Shown piece by piece: positions 1 through 8,179 of a stretch of 64,000 nucleotides of DNA (position 1 is the stretch's first letter; each line of letters opens with the position of its first letter). Source of the DNA: Virgisporangium aurantiacum. Its GTDB lineage: Bacteria > Actinomycetota > Actinomycetes > Mycobacteriales > Micromonosporaceae. The DNA lies in the NCBI RefSeq assembly GCF_016863635.1, contig NZ_BOPG01000024.1:248001-312000 (forward strand). The letters run 5' to 3'. Made by a program: the position numbers and the translations under genes. A model generated the notes under the pieces. That model was given only the letters and a program-made list of their open reading frames with translations. It did not search any database and was not told the origin of the DNA.

Positions 1-1
1 G

Positions 2-388
2 GCGACCCAGGCGCTGGGGCTGGGGATCATCGCGACCACCGTGCTTACCGCGTGGCCCGGGCTTCCTATCGTGGCACTGCTGCCCGGACTGGTGGTGGCC
101 GGATGCGGGCAGGGGCTCGTGGTCGGTCCCCTGTTCGGCGCCGTGCTCGCGCGGATCGACACCGCCCGCGCCGGGGTCGGCAGCGGCCTGCTCGTCACCA
201 CCCAGCAACTCGCGCTGGCCCTCGGCGCCGCCGTGCTCGGCAGCCTGTTCCTCGAACTCGACGAACTGCCCGGCGTGTCCATGGGCCGGGCGTTCGCCGC
301 GGTGGTCGCGGTACAGACCGTGGTGGCGCTCTGCGTGGTGCCGGCCGGCCGCCGCCTGGACCCGGCTCCGGTTCCTACGGGTAGCTGA
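2..388 (+). CDS. MFS transporter, C-terminal part (5' end outside window)
   Basis: The frame is open from the first bases of the window and ends at 388, so only the last 128 residues are present. The sequence is hydrophobic, with three or four likely membrane helices rich in Gly/Ala/Val and a conserved-looking segment SGLLVTTQQLALALGAAVLG. This resembles the last helices of drug:H+ antiporter family (DHA2-type) MFS proteins, where a Q-rich amphipathic turn precedes a Gly-rich helix. An internal ATG at 41 is not the start, because the coding pattern continues upstream. Its end overlaps the convergent gene at 375-2564 by 14 bases. Family assignment is from pattern only; substrate unknown. Confidence 0.7.
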   Translation, partial: ATQALGLGIIATTVLTAWPGLPIVALLPGLVVAGCGQGLVVGPLFGAVLARIDTARAGVGSGLLVTTQQLALALGAAVLGSLFLELDELPGVSMGRAFAAVVAVQTVVALCVVPAGRRLDPAPVPTGS

Positions 389-2564
389 CCACGTTCACCG
401 GGACGGTCTGGGTGCCGGTCGCCGGTCCGCCGACGTCGTTGATGACGTGGGCGATCGTGCCCATGCCACCCAGCGACACGGTGAGCAGGTCGTGGAACCG
501 TACCGTGGAGCGGTTCGGTGCCTCGAAGCCGTGCTCGGCCACGATCGACGGGTCGACGTTGAAGTTGCAGTAGCTTCCCAGGCCCCACGCCTCGTGCGAG
601 GTGACGGTGTCGGCCACCTTGTACGCCGCGTACCCGCGGGCGCCGCCGCGCCAGGCGGACTGGCTCGGCGGGTCGTAGGGCAACTCGTTCTGGAAGAAGA
701 TGGTCCGTCCGCCGTTGCCGTTCCAGATCACCTCGTACTTCTGGTAGTGCTCGACGAACAGCCCGTACGCGGAGACGTCGGCACCGTTGACGATCAGGCC
801 GGTGTCGGCCGGGTTGACCGTCCACCCGACGCCGCTGCCGTGGTCGGCCCGCCAGGCCCAGATGTGGTCGATGATCGTGTTCGCGCTGTTGACCACCAGG
901 CTCGTCGTCGCCCGGCCCGGTGCCGCGCCGCCGATCCGGAAGAACACGTCCTGGATCGTGGTCGGGTTGGCGGCGTGGCTCGCGCTCGCGCCGTTCGGGC
1001 CCACCCGCAGCAGGACGGGTGAGTTCACCGTTCCGGCGTCGAAGAGCAGTCCGGCGAGCTTGACGCCGTCGACGTCGGCCACCGACATCGGCACCACGCC
1101 GTTGTCGGGGATCAGCGTGGCATATCCCAGACCCAGCACCACCGTGTCGGCCCGCGTGACGTCGATGGTCTGGTTCACGTGGTAGACGCCGGGCGTGAAC
1201 AGCAGGTGCAGGCCCTGCCGCAGCGCCTGGTTGATGCGGGCGGCGCTGTCACCGGGCTTCGCCACGTAGAACTGGCTCAACGGGATCGAGGTGCCGGGCG
1301 TCGAACCGCCCGACCACGTGGTGCCCTGCGAGTTCTGCCGCAGCGACGGCACGAAGACGGTGTACCGGCCGGCGGAGTCCAGGTACAGGTATGGCTTCTC
1401 CCGGCTCACCGGTGTGCGCGGCACCACCGTGTAGGGCGGGTTCGGGAAGCTCTGTGCCGGCGCGCCGGCCACGCCGGAGAACACCATGTTCCAGACGCCG
1501 TTGACCCAGCCGCCGATCCGGCTGTCGCGGGTGAACCACTGCTGCTGCGAGTACGGGCCCACGCGGCCGTCGACCTGACTGTCGGCGAGGTAGCCGCCGC
1601 TGGCCCAGCCGTAGCCGTTCGGGGCGAGGTTCAGGTCGCCGCGCACGTGCACCCGCCGCATCGGCGCCGCCTGGGCGACGGCCCAGCGGTCGGTGCCGTT
1701 GCTCGGAACCACGGCGAAGTTCTCGGCCGAGCGCCAGAAGTTCTGGGTGGCGTTGCCGTTGAACCAGCCGGCGTCGACGGTGACGTCGCCGTTGATGGTG
1801 ACGTCGTCGGGGTTGCGACCCAGCCCGGCGATCGAGGTGTAGAAGCCGATGTTGGCGTTGATGCCCCGGTAGGTGCCGGGCTTGAACAGCAGCGCGTAGC
1901 GCTGCGAGCCGAACTGGTTGCGTTCCTGTTCGCGGAACACGGTGTCCAGTCGGCTCTGGATCGAGGCCGACGACATCGACGGGTCGAACACGACGACGTT
2001 CGGGCCGAGGTCGCCGCCGCCGGGCAGGGCGGGCCCGGACTGCGACTGCGACGGCTCGGTGGTCACTCCACTGTGGACGGTGAACTCGTAGAGGGAGTAG
2101 CCGTACCCGGTCGCCCGGGTCGTGCCGTACATCCGGACGTAGCGGCCGGTGCCGGAGAGGGCGATGGACTGCGTGCCGCCGGTTCCGGTCGTCGTCGACC
2201 ATGCCGTCGTCCAGTCGGTGCCGTTCGGCGAGAGCTGGATCTCGAACGCGCGCGCGTACGACGTCTGCCAGCTGATGACGACCTGGCAGACGTCGGTCGG
2301 CGTGCCGAGGTCGACCTGCAGCCACTGCGGGTCGCTGAACGCGCTGGACCAGCGGCTGCCGGCGTCGCCGTCGACGGCCTTCGCGGCGGCGGTGCGCGAG
2401 TTCTCGTTCGACGACGCGGTGGCGGGCTTCCCGAGGGCGACGTTGTCGGTGCCGCACGCGGCGCGGGCGGCGTCGGGGGAGGGCACCGCGAGAGCGGCGG
2501 TGGCCAGGCCCGACAGCAGGAGGCCGGCGGCGGCCGCGATGAGCGGACGGGTGGGTGGTCGCAT
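375..2564 (-). CDS. Secreted discoidin (F5/8 type C) plus right-handed beta-helix protein
   Basis: This 729-residue protein starts with a Sec signal peptide (MRPPTRPLIAAAAG followed by a hydrophobic stretch, cleavage near residue 30-35). Residues about 40-165 form a discoidin/F5-8C domain (NVALGKPATASS start, DLGTPTDVCQVVISW core), typical of carbohydrate binding as in CBM32. A PS/QSQS linker leads to two long repetitive segments (about 185-400 and 435-729) that look like a right-handed parallel beta-helix of the pectate-lyase superfamily, as in GH55/GH87-like polysaccharide enzymes. I cannot assign a catalytic family or substrate. Similar actinobacterial proteins are sometimes misnamed adenylyl cyclase. 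It lies just downstream of a secreted DUF1996 gene, 57 bases apart on the same strand, so the two may be cotranscribed. Confidence 0.75.
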   Translation of the reverse strand: MRPPTRPLIAAAAGLLLSGLATAALAVPSPDAARAACGTDNVALGKPATASSNENSRTAAAKAVDGDAGSRWSSAFSDPQWLQVDLGTPTDVCQVVISWQTSYARAFEIQLSPNGTDWTTAWSTTTGTGGTQSIALSGTGRYVRMYGTTRATGYGYSLYEFTVHSGVTTEPSQSQSGPALPGGGDLGPNVVVFDPSMSSASIQSRLDTVFREQERNQFGSQRYALLFKPGTYRGINANIGFYTSIAGLGRNPDDVTINGDVTVDAGWFNGNATQNFWRSAENFAVVPSNGTDRWAVAQAAPMRRVHVRGDLNLAPNGYGWASGGYLADSQVDGRVGPYSQQQWFTRDSRIGGWVNGVWNMVFSGVAGAPAQSFPNPPYTVVPRTPVSREKPYLYLDSAGRYTVFVPSLRQNSQGTTWSGGSTPGTSIPLSQFYVAKPGDSAARINQALRQGLHLLFTPGVYHVNQTIDVTRADTVVLGLGYATLIPDNGVVPMSVADVDGVKLAGLLFDAGTVNSPVLLRVGPNGASASHAANPTTIQDVFFRIGGAAPGRATTSLVVNSANTIIDHIWAWRADHGSGVGWTVNPADTGLIVNGADVSAYGLFVEHYQKYEVIWNGNGGRTIFFQNELPYDPPSQSAWRGGARGYAAYKVADTVTSHEAWGLGSYCNFNVDPSIVAEHGFEAPNRSTVRFHDLLTVSLGGMGTIAHVINDVGGPATGTQTVPVNVVSYP
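2067..2077. repeat. TCCACWGTGGA palindrome, copy 1
   Basis: Exact TCCACTGTGGA inside the discoidin/beta-helix gene, at the end of the discoidin domain. Copy of the dispersed 11-base odd palindrome described in the findings. Confidence 0.5.
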
Positions 2565-2621
2565 GGGGGTCTCCAGGAAAGGAGGGCGCCGGGGCGTTGG
2601 CGGACCCCGGCGCCGTCGGAA

Positions 2622-3470
2622 TCAGGGCTTGTGGGGGTCGACGCCGTAGCCGTTGCACTGGCGGCCACCGTTGATGCAGTGGACGACCAGCTGCGCCAGC
2701 CGGGCCTGGTCCCAGCCGTTCATGAAGTCGTAGTGGAACGAGTAGCCGGCGCCCGAGGAGTACCGCAGCCCCGCGGTGCTTCCGGTGGCCAGCGGGTAGG
2801 GCACCTTGATCTCCAGCATCGGCACCGCGACCGGGTGGTGCGCCGGGCACACGCCGTTGACCGGGTAGTCCAGGTGCGACTTGTGGTTCGCGGAGTCGAC
2901 GTTGACGCCGTCCCAGCAGCTGGGTGCCTTGAGCCGTACCACCAGCGAGGTGCCGGCCGGGCAGGACGCCGGGATGTCGGTGTACCGCTGGCTGCCACAC
3001 GTCCAGTAGCCCTTGAAGTCGGCGGCCGAGGGCGTGTTCATGTCACCGACCACGACGCGGAAGCCGGCCGGGAACGGCTTGACGGTCCGGTAGTCCTTGA
3101 CGCCGGACTTGTAGTACACCGTGGGCTTGCTCGGCGCGACCGGGGTTCCGTTCTGCAGCAGCGTCGGGAACCAGTAGCCGGAGGCGTCCTTCGTGTCCTC
3201 GCACGACGTCGCGTCTCCGAGGAGCGACTGCGGCGTGGAGTTGGCGTCGACGGTCGGATTGGCGATGAACGTGTGGTTGTGCGACGCGCCCGCCAGGCCG
3301 GGGAACACGATCGGGTCGTCGTTGAGCCGGTGCGTGACGGTGCAGTTGGCGTGCATCTCCTGGTACTGCGCGAACGGCGGGTCGTCGGCGGCGGCCGCGG
3401 CGCCGGTGCCGAGGGTGCCGACGGCACCGACGACGAGCAGCAGCGCGGCCGCCAGAACGGGTCTCCTCAT
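2622..3470 (-). CDS. Secreted DUF1996 family protein
   Basis: The 282-residue product has a clear signal peptide (MRRPVLAAALLLVVGAVGTL, cleavage after about residue 28). The rest matches the DUF1996 pattern known from fungal and actinobacterial secreted proteins: an H-x-N-C start (EMHANCTVTHRLNDDPIV), the HNHTF motif, paired cysteines, YWFPTLL, and CPAGTSLVVRLKAPSCWDG. The histidines suggest metal or sugar chemistry, but no activity is established for the family to my knowledge. A good Shine-Dalgarno sequence (AGGAGA) precedes the ATG. Promoter space upstream (3471-3572) holds a TTGCCA repeat that resembles the operator of the LacI gene 6 kb away, so it may belong to the same regulon as the ABC operon. 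Confidence 0.85.
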   Translation of the reverse strand: MRRPVLAAALLLVVGAVGTLGTGAAAAADDPPFAQYQEMHANCTVTHRLNDDPIVFPGLAGASHNHTFIANPTVDANSTPQSLLGDATSCEDTKDASGYWFPTLLQNGTPVAPSKPTVYYKSGVKDYRTVKPFPAGFRVVVGDMNTPSAADFKGYWTCGSQRYTDIPASCPAGTSLVVRLKAPSCWDGVNVDSANHKSHLDYPVNGVCPAHHPVAVPMLEIKVPYPLATGSTAGLRYSSGAGYSFHYDFMNGWDQARLAQLVVHCINGGRQCNGYGVDPHKP

Positions 3471-3548
3471 GGAATCTCCTTGTACGAAAGGGAAGGAGCG
3501 GGAGGGTTACCCGGACGTTAACGGCGGCCGTAGATCGACATCAATCAA

Positions 3549-3566
3549 TTGCCACGTGCGTTGCCA
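3549..3566. promoter_or_regulatory. Possible LacI half-sites upstream of DUF1996 gene
   Basis: Two TTGCCA hexamers (3549-3554, 3561-3566) lie as direct repeats 12 bases apart, 79-96 bases upstream of the DUF1996 start. The second reads CGTTGCCA, identical to the right outer arm of the palindrome at 9577-9613 in front of the lacI-type gene. There is no matching left arm here, so this would be a half-site only. Inference from shared sequence. Confidence 0.35.
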
Positions 3567-3572
3567 AGGTTC

Positions 3573-4418
3573 TCAACGGATTCCGGTCAGCTCGCGCAGG
3601 TACGCGAGGTTGTCCGCGGTGCGTTCCGCGAGCGGCAGCACGGTCGAGAAGTCCTCCACGGTGACCCAGCCGTCGTAGCCGACCTCCGCGAGCGCCGCGA
3701 AGTACGCGCCGAGGTCGGCCAGGCCGGTCCGCAACGGCGCCCACTCGTCGACCCAGCGGGTGGAACCGTCCGGCCGCTGTCCGTCCGGGCGCCAGGCCAC
3801 GTTCTTCACGTGCACGTGCGCCAGGTACCGCCCGAGCATCTCGAACGCCGACAGGTAGTCCTCGTGGCCCTCGATGACGATGTTGCCGATGTCGTGGATG
3901 ACGGCGACGTGCGCGGGATCGAGCCCGTCGACGAGCCGCAGCGCCGCGGAGGCGGACGCCACGATGGTCCGGTGGTGCAGTTCGACCAGCGCGGTGACGC
4001 CGTACCCGGCCGCCCGTGCCGCGACCCGTTCCAGGTCGCGCCGGGTCGCCGCGAACAGGTCCGGATACCGGCCGGTGCCCGACGGCGGCATGGTGACGCG
4101 GACGCGGCCGGCGCCGAGCTTCGCGGTGGCCGCCAGCACCCGTTCCACGTTGGGCCGGTCGTCGCTGCGCACGTAGCTGCCGATCCCGGAGTACTCCAGG
4201 CCCGCTCCCCGGGTGACGCGGTCGATGTCGGCGAGGTGGTCCTCCAGCCCGCGCAGCGGCCACGTCGCCCGGTTGCCGGCCCAGAAGCCCGGCTCCGGCG
4301 CGGGCTCCTGGTCGGTGACCCGCCACTCGACGCCGTCCCAACCCTGGGCGGCGAGGTGCGCGGCCGCCTCCTCGGGTGTCCACTGTGGAGTGGACGCGGT
4401 GAACACCGAGAACCTCAT
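3573..4418 (-). CDS. Sugar phosphate isomerase/epimerase-like TIM barrel (distal gene of ABC operon)
   Basis: A 281-residue xylose-isomerase-like TIM barrel (AP endonuclease family 2 fold). Expected metal-site positions are visible in order: ELHHRT, IHDIGN, HVHVKN and a late TVEDFS. The start MRFSVFTAS overlaps the stop of the upstream dehydrogenase gene as ATGA, so translation is coupled. Members act as sugar isomerases, epimerases, inosose dehydratases or, in more recently described pathways, as lyases on 3-keto glycosides made by Gfo/Idh/MocA partners. Position next to such a dehydrogenase fits either idea. It is the last gene of the minus-strand operon. Confidence 0.85.
   Translation of the reverse strand: MRFSVFTASTPQWTPEEAAAHLAAQGWDGVEWRVTDQEPAPEPGFWAGNRATWPLRGLEDHLADIDRVTRGAGLEYSGIGSYVRSDDRPNVERVLAATAKLGAGRVRVTMPPSGTGRYPDLFAATRRDLERVAARAAGYGVTALVELHHRTIVASASAALRLVDGLDPAHVAVIHDIGNIVIEGHEDYLSAFEMLGRYLAHVHVKNVAWRPDGQRPDGSTRWVDEWAPLRTGLADLGAYFAALAEVGYDGWVTVEDFSTVLPLAERTADNLAYLRELTGIR
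4379..4389. repeat. TCCACWGTGGA palindrome, copy 2
   Basis: Exact TCCACTGTGGA inside a coding region. One of five exact copies seen in the window (2067, 4379, 8050, 17070, 18565). Confidence 0.5.
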
Positions 4419-5515
4419 CGCGCCGCCTCCAGCCGCACCTCGTCGTACGATCCGCCCAGCACCCCGGCCACGTCGATGGGACGGCCGAGGGCCGCCGACA
4501 GGTACACGGCCTCCACCACGGCGAGCGCCACGAGTCCATCGTGGACGGTGACGCCCGGTGGCCGGTTCCCGTCGATCGCCGCGACCACGTCGTCGTATTG
4601 GCGCAGGTGCCCGACGACGAAGCTGTCCGCCGGCTTCGCCGCGCCCCACACCTCGTCCGGGCCGACCGCCTCGACCGCCTGGTTGGCCCGCGACGCGTGC
4701 GTGCGCAGGTACTCGAGCTGGTCGTCGTGGATGACCGCCGACCCCCGCGAACCCTGCAACTGCAACCGGACACCGAGCCCGGGATGGCCGGCGGTGGTGG
4801 CGTGCAGCGTGGCCAGCGCGCCCGACGGGAAGCGCAGCACGGCGACGGCCACGTCTTCGACCTCGATGCGTTCGTGGGCCATCCGGGTGGTGTAGGCGAA
4901 GACCTCCACGGGTTGCCCGAGCAGCCACACGAGCAGGTCGACCGTGTGTACGCCCTGGTTCATCAGCGCACCGCCGCCGTCGAGCCGCCAGGTGCCGCGC
5001 CACTCGGCCGAGTCGTAGTACGCCTGGCCGCGCCACCACGGCACCGACGCGACCGCGGAGGTCAGCTCGCCGAGCGATCCCGAGCGCACGGCGGCGGCCG
5101 TGGCGACGCTCGCCGGGTCGAACCGGTGCTGGCTGACCACCGACGCGACCAGGCCGCGCGCCGCGGCCGAGGCGGCCACGTCGGCGAGGTGCCGCGCGCG
5201 ACGCAACGAGACGTCGAGGGGCTTTTCGACGACCACGTGCGCCCCGGCGCCCAGCGCCTCCTCGGCCGCGGTCGCGTGCAGGCCGGTCGGGGTGCACACC
5301 GCGACCAACCCGATCGGCTCCCCGGCGACAGCGTCGGCGAGGGTCGCGTACCGCGACACCCCGGGGGCGAGCGTGCCGGCCAGCACGCCCGTCGCCGCGG
5401 TGTCCGGGTCGACCAGCGCGGCGAGCCGCAACCGGGGATGACGCAGCACGGCCGCCGCGTGGTTGGCGCCGATGATGCCGGCGCCCACCACGGCGACCGG
5501 GAGGTGTTCGGTCAT
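4415..5515 (-). CDS. Gfo/Idh/MocA family NAD(P)-dependent oxidoreductase
   Basis: The 366-residue protein has an N-terminal Rossmann motif (AVVGAGIIGANHAAAVL), the hallmark EKPLDVSL motif of the Gfo/Idh/MocA family, and the C-terminal substrate domain with GGGALMNQGVHTVDLL. These cytosolic enzymes oxidise or reduce hydroxyls of sugars, inositols or glycosides with NAD(P). The start MTEHLPVAV overlaps the preceding gene's stop (ATGA), and its own stop overlaps the next start in the same way. Lying between two TIM barrels and behind a sugar importer, it probably oxidises the imported sugar or glycoside. The substrate cannot be read from sequence. Confidence 0.9.
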   Translation of the reverse strand: MTEHLPVAVVGAGIIGANHAAAVLRHPRLRLAALVDPDTAATGVLAGTLAPGVSRYATLADAVAGEPIGLVAVCTPTGLHATAAEEALGAGAHVVVEKPLDVSLRRARHLADVAASAAARGLVASVVSQHRFDPASVATAAAVRSGSLGELTSAVASVPWWRGQAYYDSAEWRGTWRLDGGGALMNQGVHTVDLLVWLLGQPVEVFAYTTRMAHERIEVEDVAVAVLRFPSGALATLHATTAGHPGLGVRLQLQGSRGSAVIHDDQLEYLRTHASRANQAVEAVGPDEVWGAAKPADSFVVGHLRQYDDVVAAIDGNRPPGVTVHDGLVALAVVEAVYLSAALGRPIDVAGVLGGSYDEVRLEAAR

Positions 5516-6348
5516 GCCAGTTGAACTCCGATCGATCTGGTCAGGTCGGTGAACGCGCGGGCGGCGCGTCCGAAAGCGGCCGGGCCGGAGAACCCGCCGA
5601 GCGCGGTCTGCTCGGCCAGGTGGGGTTCCAGTGACGCGAAGCCGGTGTACCCGTCGTCGTGCAGCGCGAGCAGCGTCCGGTACAGCTCCCCGTCCCCGTC
5701 GCCGGCCGGCACGACCTGTCCGGTGTCGGCGAGGGCGTCCTTCACCTGGAGGTAGGCGAGGTACGGGCGGAGCATCGCGTAGCCGTCGGTGTACGGCCGC
5801 ACCCCGACCTGGACGAAGTTCGCGCTGTCCCAGGCCACCCGCAGCGCCGGCGAGCCGACCGACTCGACCAGGTCGAGAACCCGGGCCGGCACGTCGCCGT
5901 AGATGTGCTTCTCGTTTTCGTGCACCAGCACCACGTCGGCCCGCTCGGCCACCTTCGCGAAGGACTCCATCCGCCGCAGCACCGCGTCGCGGACGGACTC
6001 CGGCGTGGTGTCCGGTGGACGGTAGAACGAGAACAGCCGGATGTACCGGGTGCCCAGCCGGTGCGCCGCCACGACGGCCCGCTCGAGCCGCGCGAGCTCC
6101 CCGCCGGTGTCGGCGGTGACGTCGACCTTGCCGACCGGCGACGCGACCGCCGACACGCCCGTGTCGCGTTCGGCGAGCAGCGTCGCCAGCCGGTCGAGGT
6201 CGTCGTCGCTGAGGTCGACGACGTTGGTGCCCCAGGCGCTGCGCACTTCGACGTGCCGCGCACCGAGGGCCTGCAGGACGGCGACCTGCACGGCGGGATC
6301 GGGGTCGATCTCGTCGCCGAACCCGGACAGTGTCCACACCGGACTCAC
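5512..6348 (-). CDS. Sugar phosphate isomerase/epimerase-like TIM barrel
   Basis: A 278-residue xylose-isomerase-like barrel. I chose the GTG at 6348 because it overlaps the permease stop as GTGA, like every other junction in this operon. Visible metal-site motifs are VHENEKHIYGD, VAWDSANFVQVG, YLQVKDA and FASLEPHL. It is only distantly similar to the second barrel at 3573-4418, so the two may do different steps (for example isomerisation and beta-elimination) around the Gfo/Idh/MocA enzyme between them. Function beyond family level is inference. Confidence 0.85.
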   Translation of the reverse strand: MSPVWTLSGFGDEIDPDPAVQVAVLQALGARHVEVRSAWGTNVVDLSDDDLDRLATLLAERDTGVSAVASPVGKVDVTADTGGELARLERAVVAAHRLGTRYIRLFSFYRPPDTTPESVRDAVLRRMESFAKVAERADVVLVHENEKHIYGDVPARVLDLVESVGSPALRVAWDSANFVQVGVRPYTDGYAMLRPYLAYLQVKDALADTGQVVPAGDGDGELYRTLLALHDDGYTGFASLEPHLAEQTALGGFSGPAAFGRAARAFTDLTRSIGVQLA

Positions 6349-7214
6349 TTGACACCGCCCGAGGTCAGCCCGCTCACCAGGTACCGCTGGAAGACCAGGT
6401 ACAGCAGCACCACGGGCAGCGCGCACACCAGCGCCGCGGCCATCAGCTGTCCGTACACGGGAATCGCGCCGCCTTCCTGCGCGGCGCCGAAGTTCTGCAG
6501 CGACACCGCCGCCGTGCGGGTGTCGGGGTTGGTGAGCACCGACGCGAACAGCACGTCGTTCCACCCGAGCAGGAACGCGAACACCGCGGAGACCACCAGG
6601 CCGGGCCAGGCCAGCGGCGCGACCACGCGGGTCAGCACCTGCCACGACGACGCCCCGTCGACCCGGGCCGCCTCGTCCAGCTCCCGCGGCAGCTCCCGCA
6701 GGTACGTCACCATCACCCAGGTGGAGAACGGCAGGGCGAACGTCAGGTACGTCAGCAACAGCGCCCAGCGGGTCCCGATGACCTGGACCCCGACGGCGTT
6801 GGCCAGGCTCGCGAACAACACGAAGACCGGTAGCAGCATGAGCGTTCCCGGAACGCTCTGCAGCGCCAGCAGGCCGCGCAGGATCGCGACCCGGCCGCGG
6901 AACGTGAAGCGCACCAACGGGTACGCGCTCAGCAACGACACCAGCGCGCACACCACGGCCACGGCGCCGGCGACCAGGATGCTGTTCACCAGCCCGTGGC
7001 CGAGGTCGGTGGTCGACCAGATCCGCACGTAGTTGTCGAACCGGGGGCGGCGGGGCAGGATCTCGCCGGCGGCCACGGCGAGGTCGGTGTTCAGCGAGGC
7101 GAGCACCATGTACAGCAGCGGGCCGAGCGCGACGACGAGCAGGATCGTGAGCAGCACCGCGCGCAGCGGGCCGGGCAGCATCCGGGTCACCTCGCGGGCA
7201 CGTGACCGGCTCAT
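6345..7214 (-). CDS. Carbohydrate ABC transporter permease, MalG type
   Basis: The 289-residue product has about six membrane helices and the EAA loop of binding-protein-dependent permeases (ELPRELDEAARVDGASSWQ). The EAA loop, docking to the ATPase, and the size place it in the CUT1 MalG/MsmG group. The start overlaps the stop of the first permease gene as ATGA (7211-7214). It pairs with the 7211-8179 gene and the binding protein at 8176-9513 to form a sugar importer. No ATPase gene is present nearby; in actinomycetes a shared MsiK-type ATPase commonly fills this role. Confidence 0.92.
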   Translation of the reverse strand: MSRSRAREVTRMLPGPLRAVLLTILLVVALGPLLYMVLASLNTDLAVAAGEILPRRPRFDNYVRIWSTTDLGHGLVNSILVAGAVAVVCALVSLLSAYPLVRFTFRGRVAILRGLLALQSVPGTLMLLPVFVLFASLANAVGVQVIGTRWALLLTYLTFALPFSTWVMVTYLRELPRELDEAARVDGASSWQVLTRVVAPLAWPGLVVSAVFAFLLGWNDVLFASVLTNPDTRTAAVSLQNFGAAQEGGAIPVYGQLMAAALVCALPVVLLYLVFQRYLVSGLTSGGVK

Positions 7215-8179
7215 TGCTTGGCCTCCCCGGTGTCGAGCCGGACCGCCCGCAGGTACGCGGCGATGGGGATCGCCACGAGCACCAGCGAGATCACGGCCAT
7301 CGCGGCGCTGAGCCCGAACCGGAAGTTCTGGAAGCTCTCCACGTACGTGAGCACGGGCAGCACCTCCACGTCCTCCGGGCTCGGCACCCCGAACAGCACG
7401 AACGGCAGCGCGAAGTTGTTGAGGTTGTGCAGGAACGAGATGACGAACGCCAGCGCGACCGGTCCGCGCAGGTACGGTGCGACGACGTGCCGCAGCTTCT
7501 GCCACCAGCCGGCCCCGTCGAGCGCGGCCGCCTCGTACACCACCGGGTCCACCGACTGCAGACCCGACACCGCGAGCAGGTACACCAGCGGCCACGAACT
7601 CCACAGCTGCACGATCACCAGCGCCCAGAAGCTGCGCGGACCGTTGAGCCACAGGCCGTCCAGCCCCAGCATCGCGTTGGCGACGCCGTCCGGTTGCAGG
7701 ACGATCCGCCACACCGTACCGACGACGAACGCCGGCAGCACGTACGGGACGAGGAAGATCGAGCGCACCAGCCCCCGCCCGCGGAACCGGTCCTGGGTGA
7801 CCAGTGCCGCGGTGACCCCGAGCGGCACCGCCGCCAGCGCCACGACCGCGGCGTAGGAGACGCTGATGAGGATCGAGTGCGGCAGGTGCGAGTCCCGGAC
7901 CGCCTCGATGTAGTTGTCGAGGGCGACGAACGGTGCGCCCACCCACTGCCGGATCGAGTACTGGTCGAGGTCGAGCAGCGAGATGTACACCGCCACACAC
8001 AGCGGCACGACGATCACCACGACCGTCACCGCGCCGCCCGGCAGCAGCATCCACAGTGGACGGTTGCGCTGCGACGCGCCCCGCCGGCGCCGGACCGGCC
8101 CGGCCGGCACCGGCGGGGTGCCGACCGGCGGGACGGTGGTGGCGGTGTCGGGTGCCCCGACGCCCAGCGGCGCTGTCAC
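7211..8179 (-). CDS. Carbohydrate ABC transporter permease, MalF type
   Basis: A 322-residue permease with a Pro/Gly-rich, Arg-rich cytoplasmic N-terminus of about 45 residues, then six predicted helices and an EAA loop (SVDPVVYEAAALDGAGWWQ). The GTG start at 8179 overlaps the binding-protein stop as GTGA. It forms the heterodimeric channel with the MalG-type permease. Membership of CUT1 is clear; the transported sugar is not. Confidence 0.92.
   Translation of the reverse strand: MTAPLGVGAPDTATTVPPVGTPPVPAGPVRRRRGASQRNRPLWMLLPGGAVTVVVIVVPLCVAVYISLLDLDQYSIRQWVGAPFVALDNYIEAVRDSHLPHSILISVSYAAVVALAAVPLGVTAALVTQDRFRGRGLVRSIFLVPYVLPAFVVGTVWRIVLQPDGVANAMLGLDGLWLNGPRSFWALVIVQLWSSWPLVYLLAVSGLQSVDPVVYEAAALDGAGWWQKLRHVVAPYLRGPVALAFVISFLHNLNNFALPFVLFGVPSPEDVEVLPVLTYVESFQNFRFGLSAAMAVISLVLVAIPIAAYLRAVRLDTGEAKQ
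8050..8060. repeat. TCCACWGTGGA palindrome, copy 3
   Basis: Exact TCCACAGTGGA inside the MalF-type permease gene, near its 5' end. Copy of the dispersed odd palindrome described in the findings. Confidence 0.5.

Noticed and set aside
1179-3521. 780-codon open frame on the plus strand
   Set aside because: It lies antisense to two clear secreted-protein genes with signal peptides; composition is that of a shadow frame.
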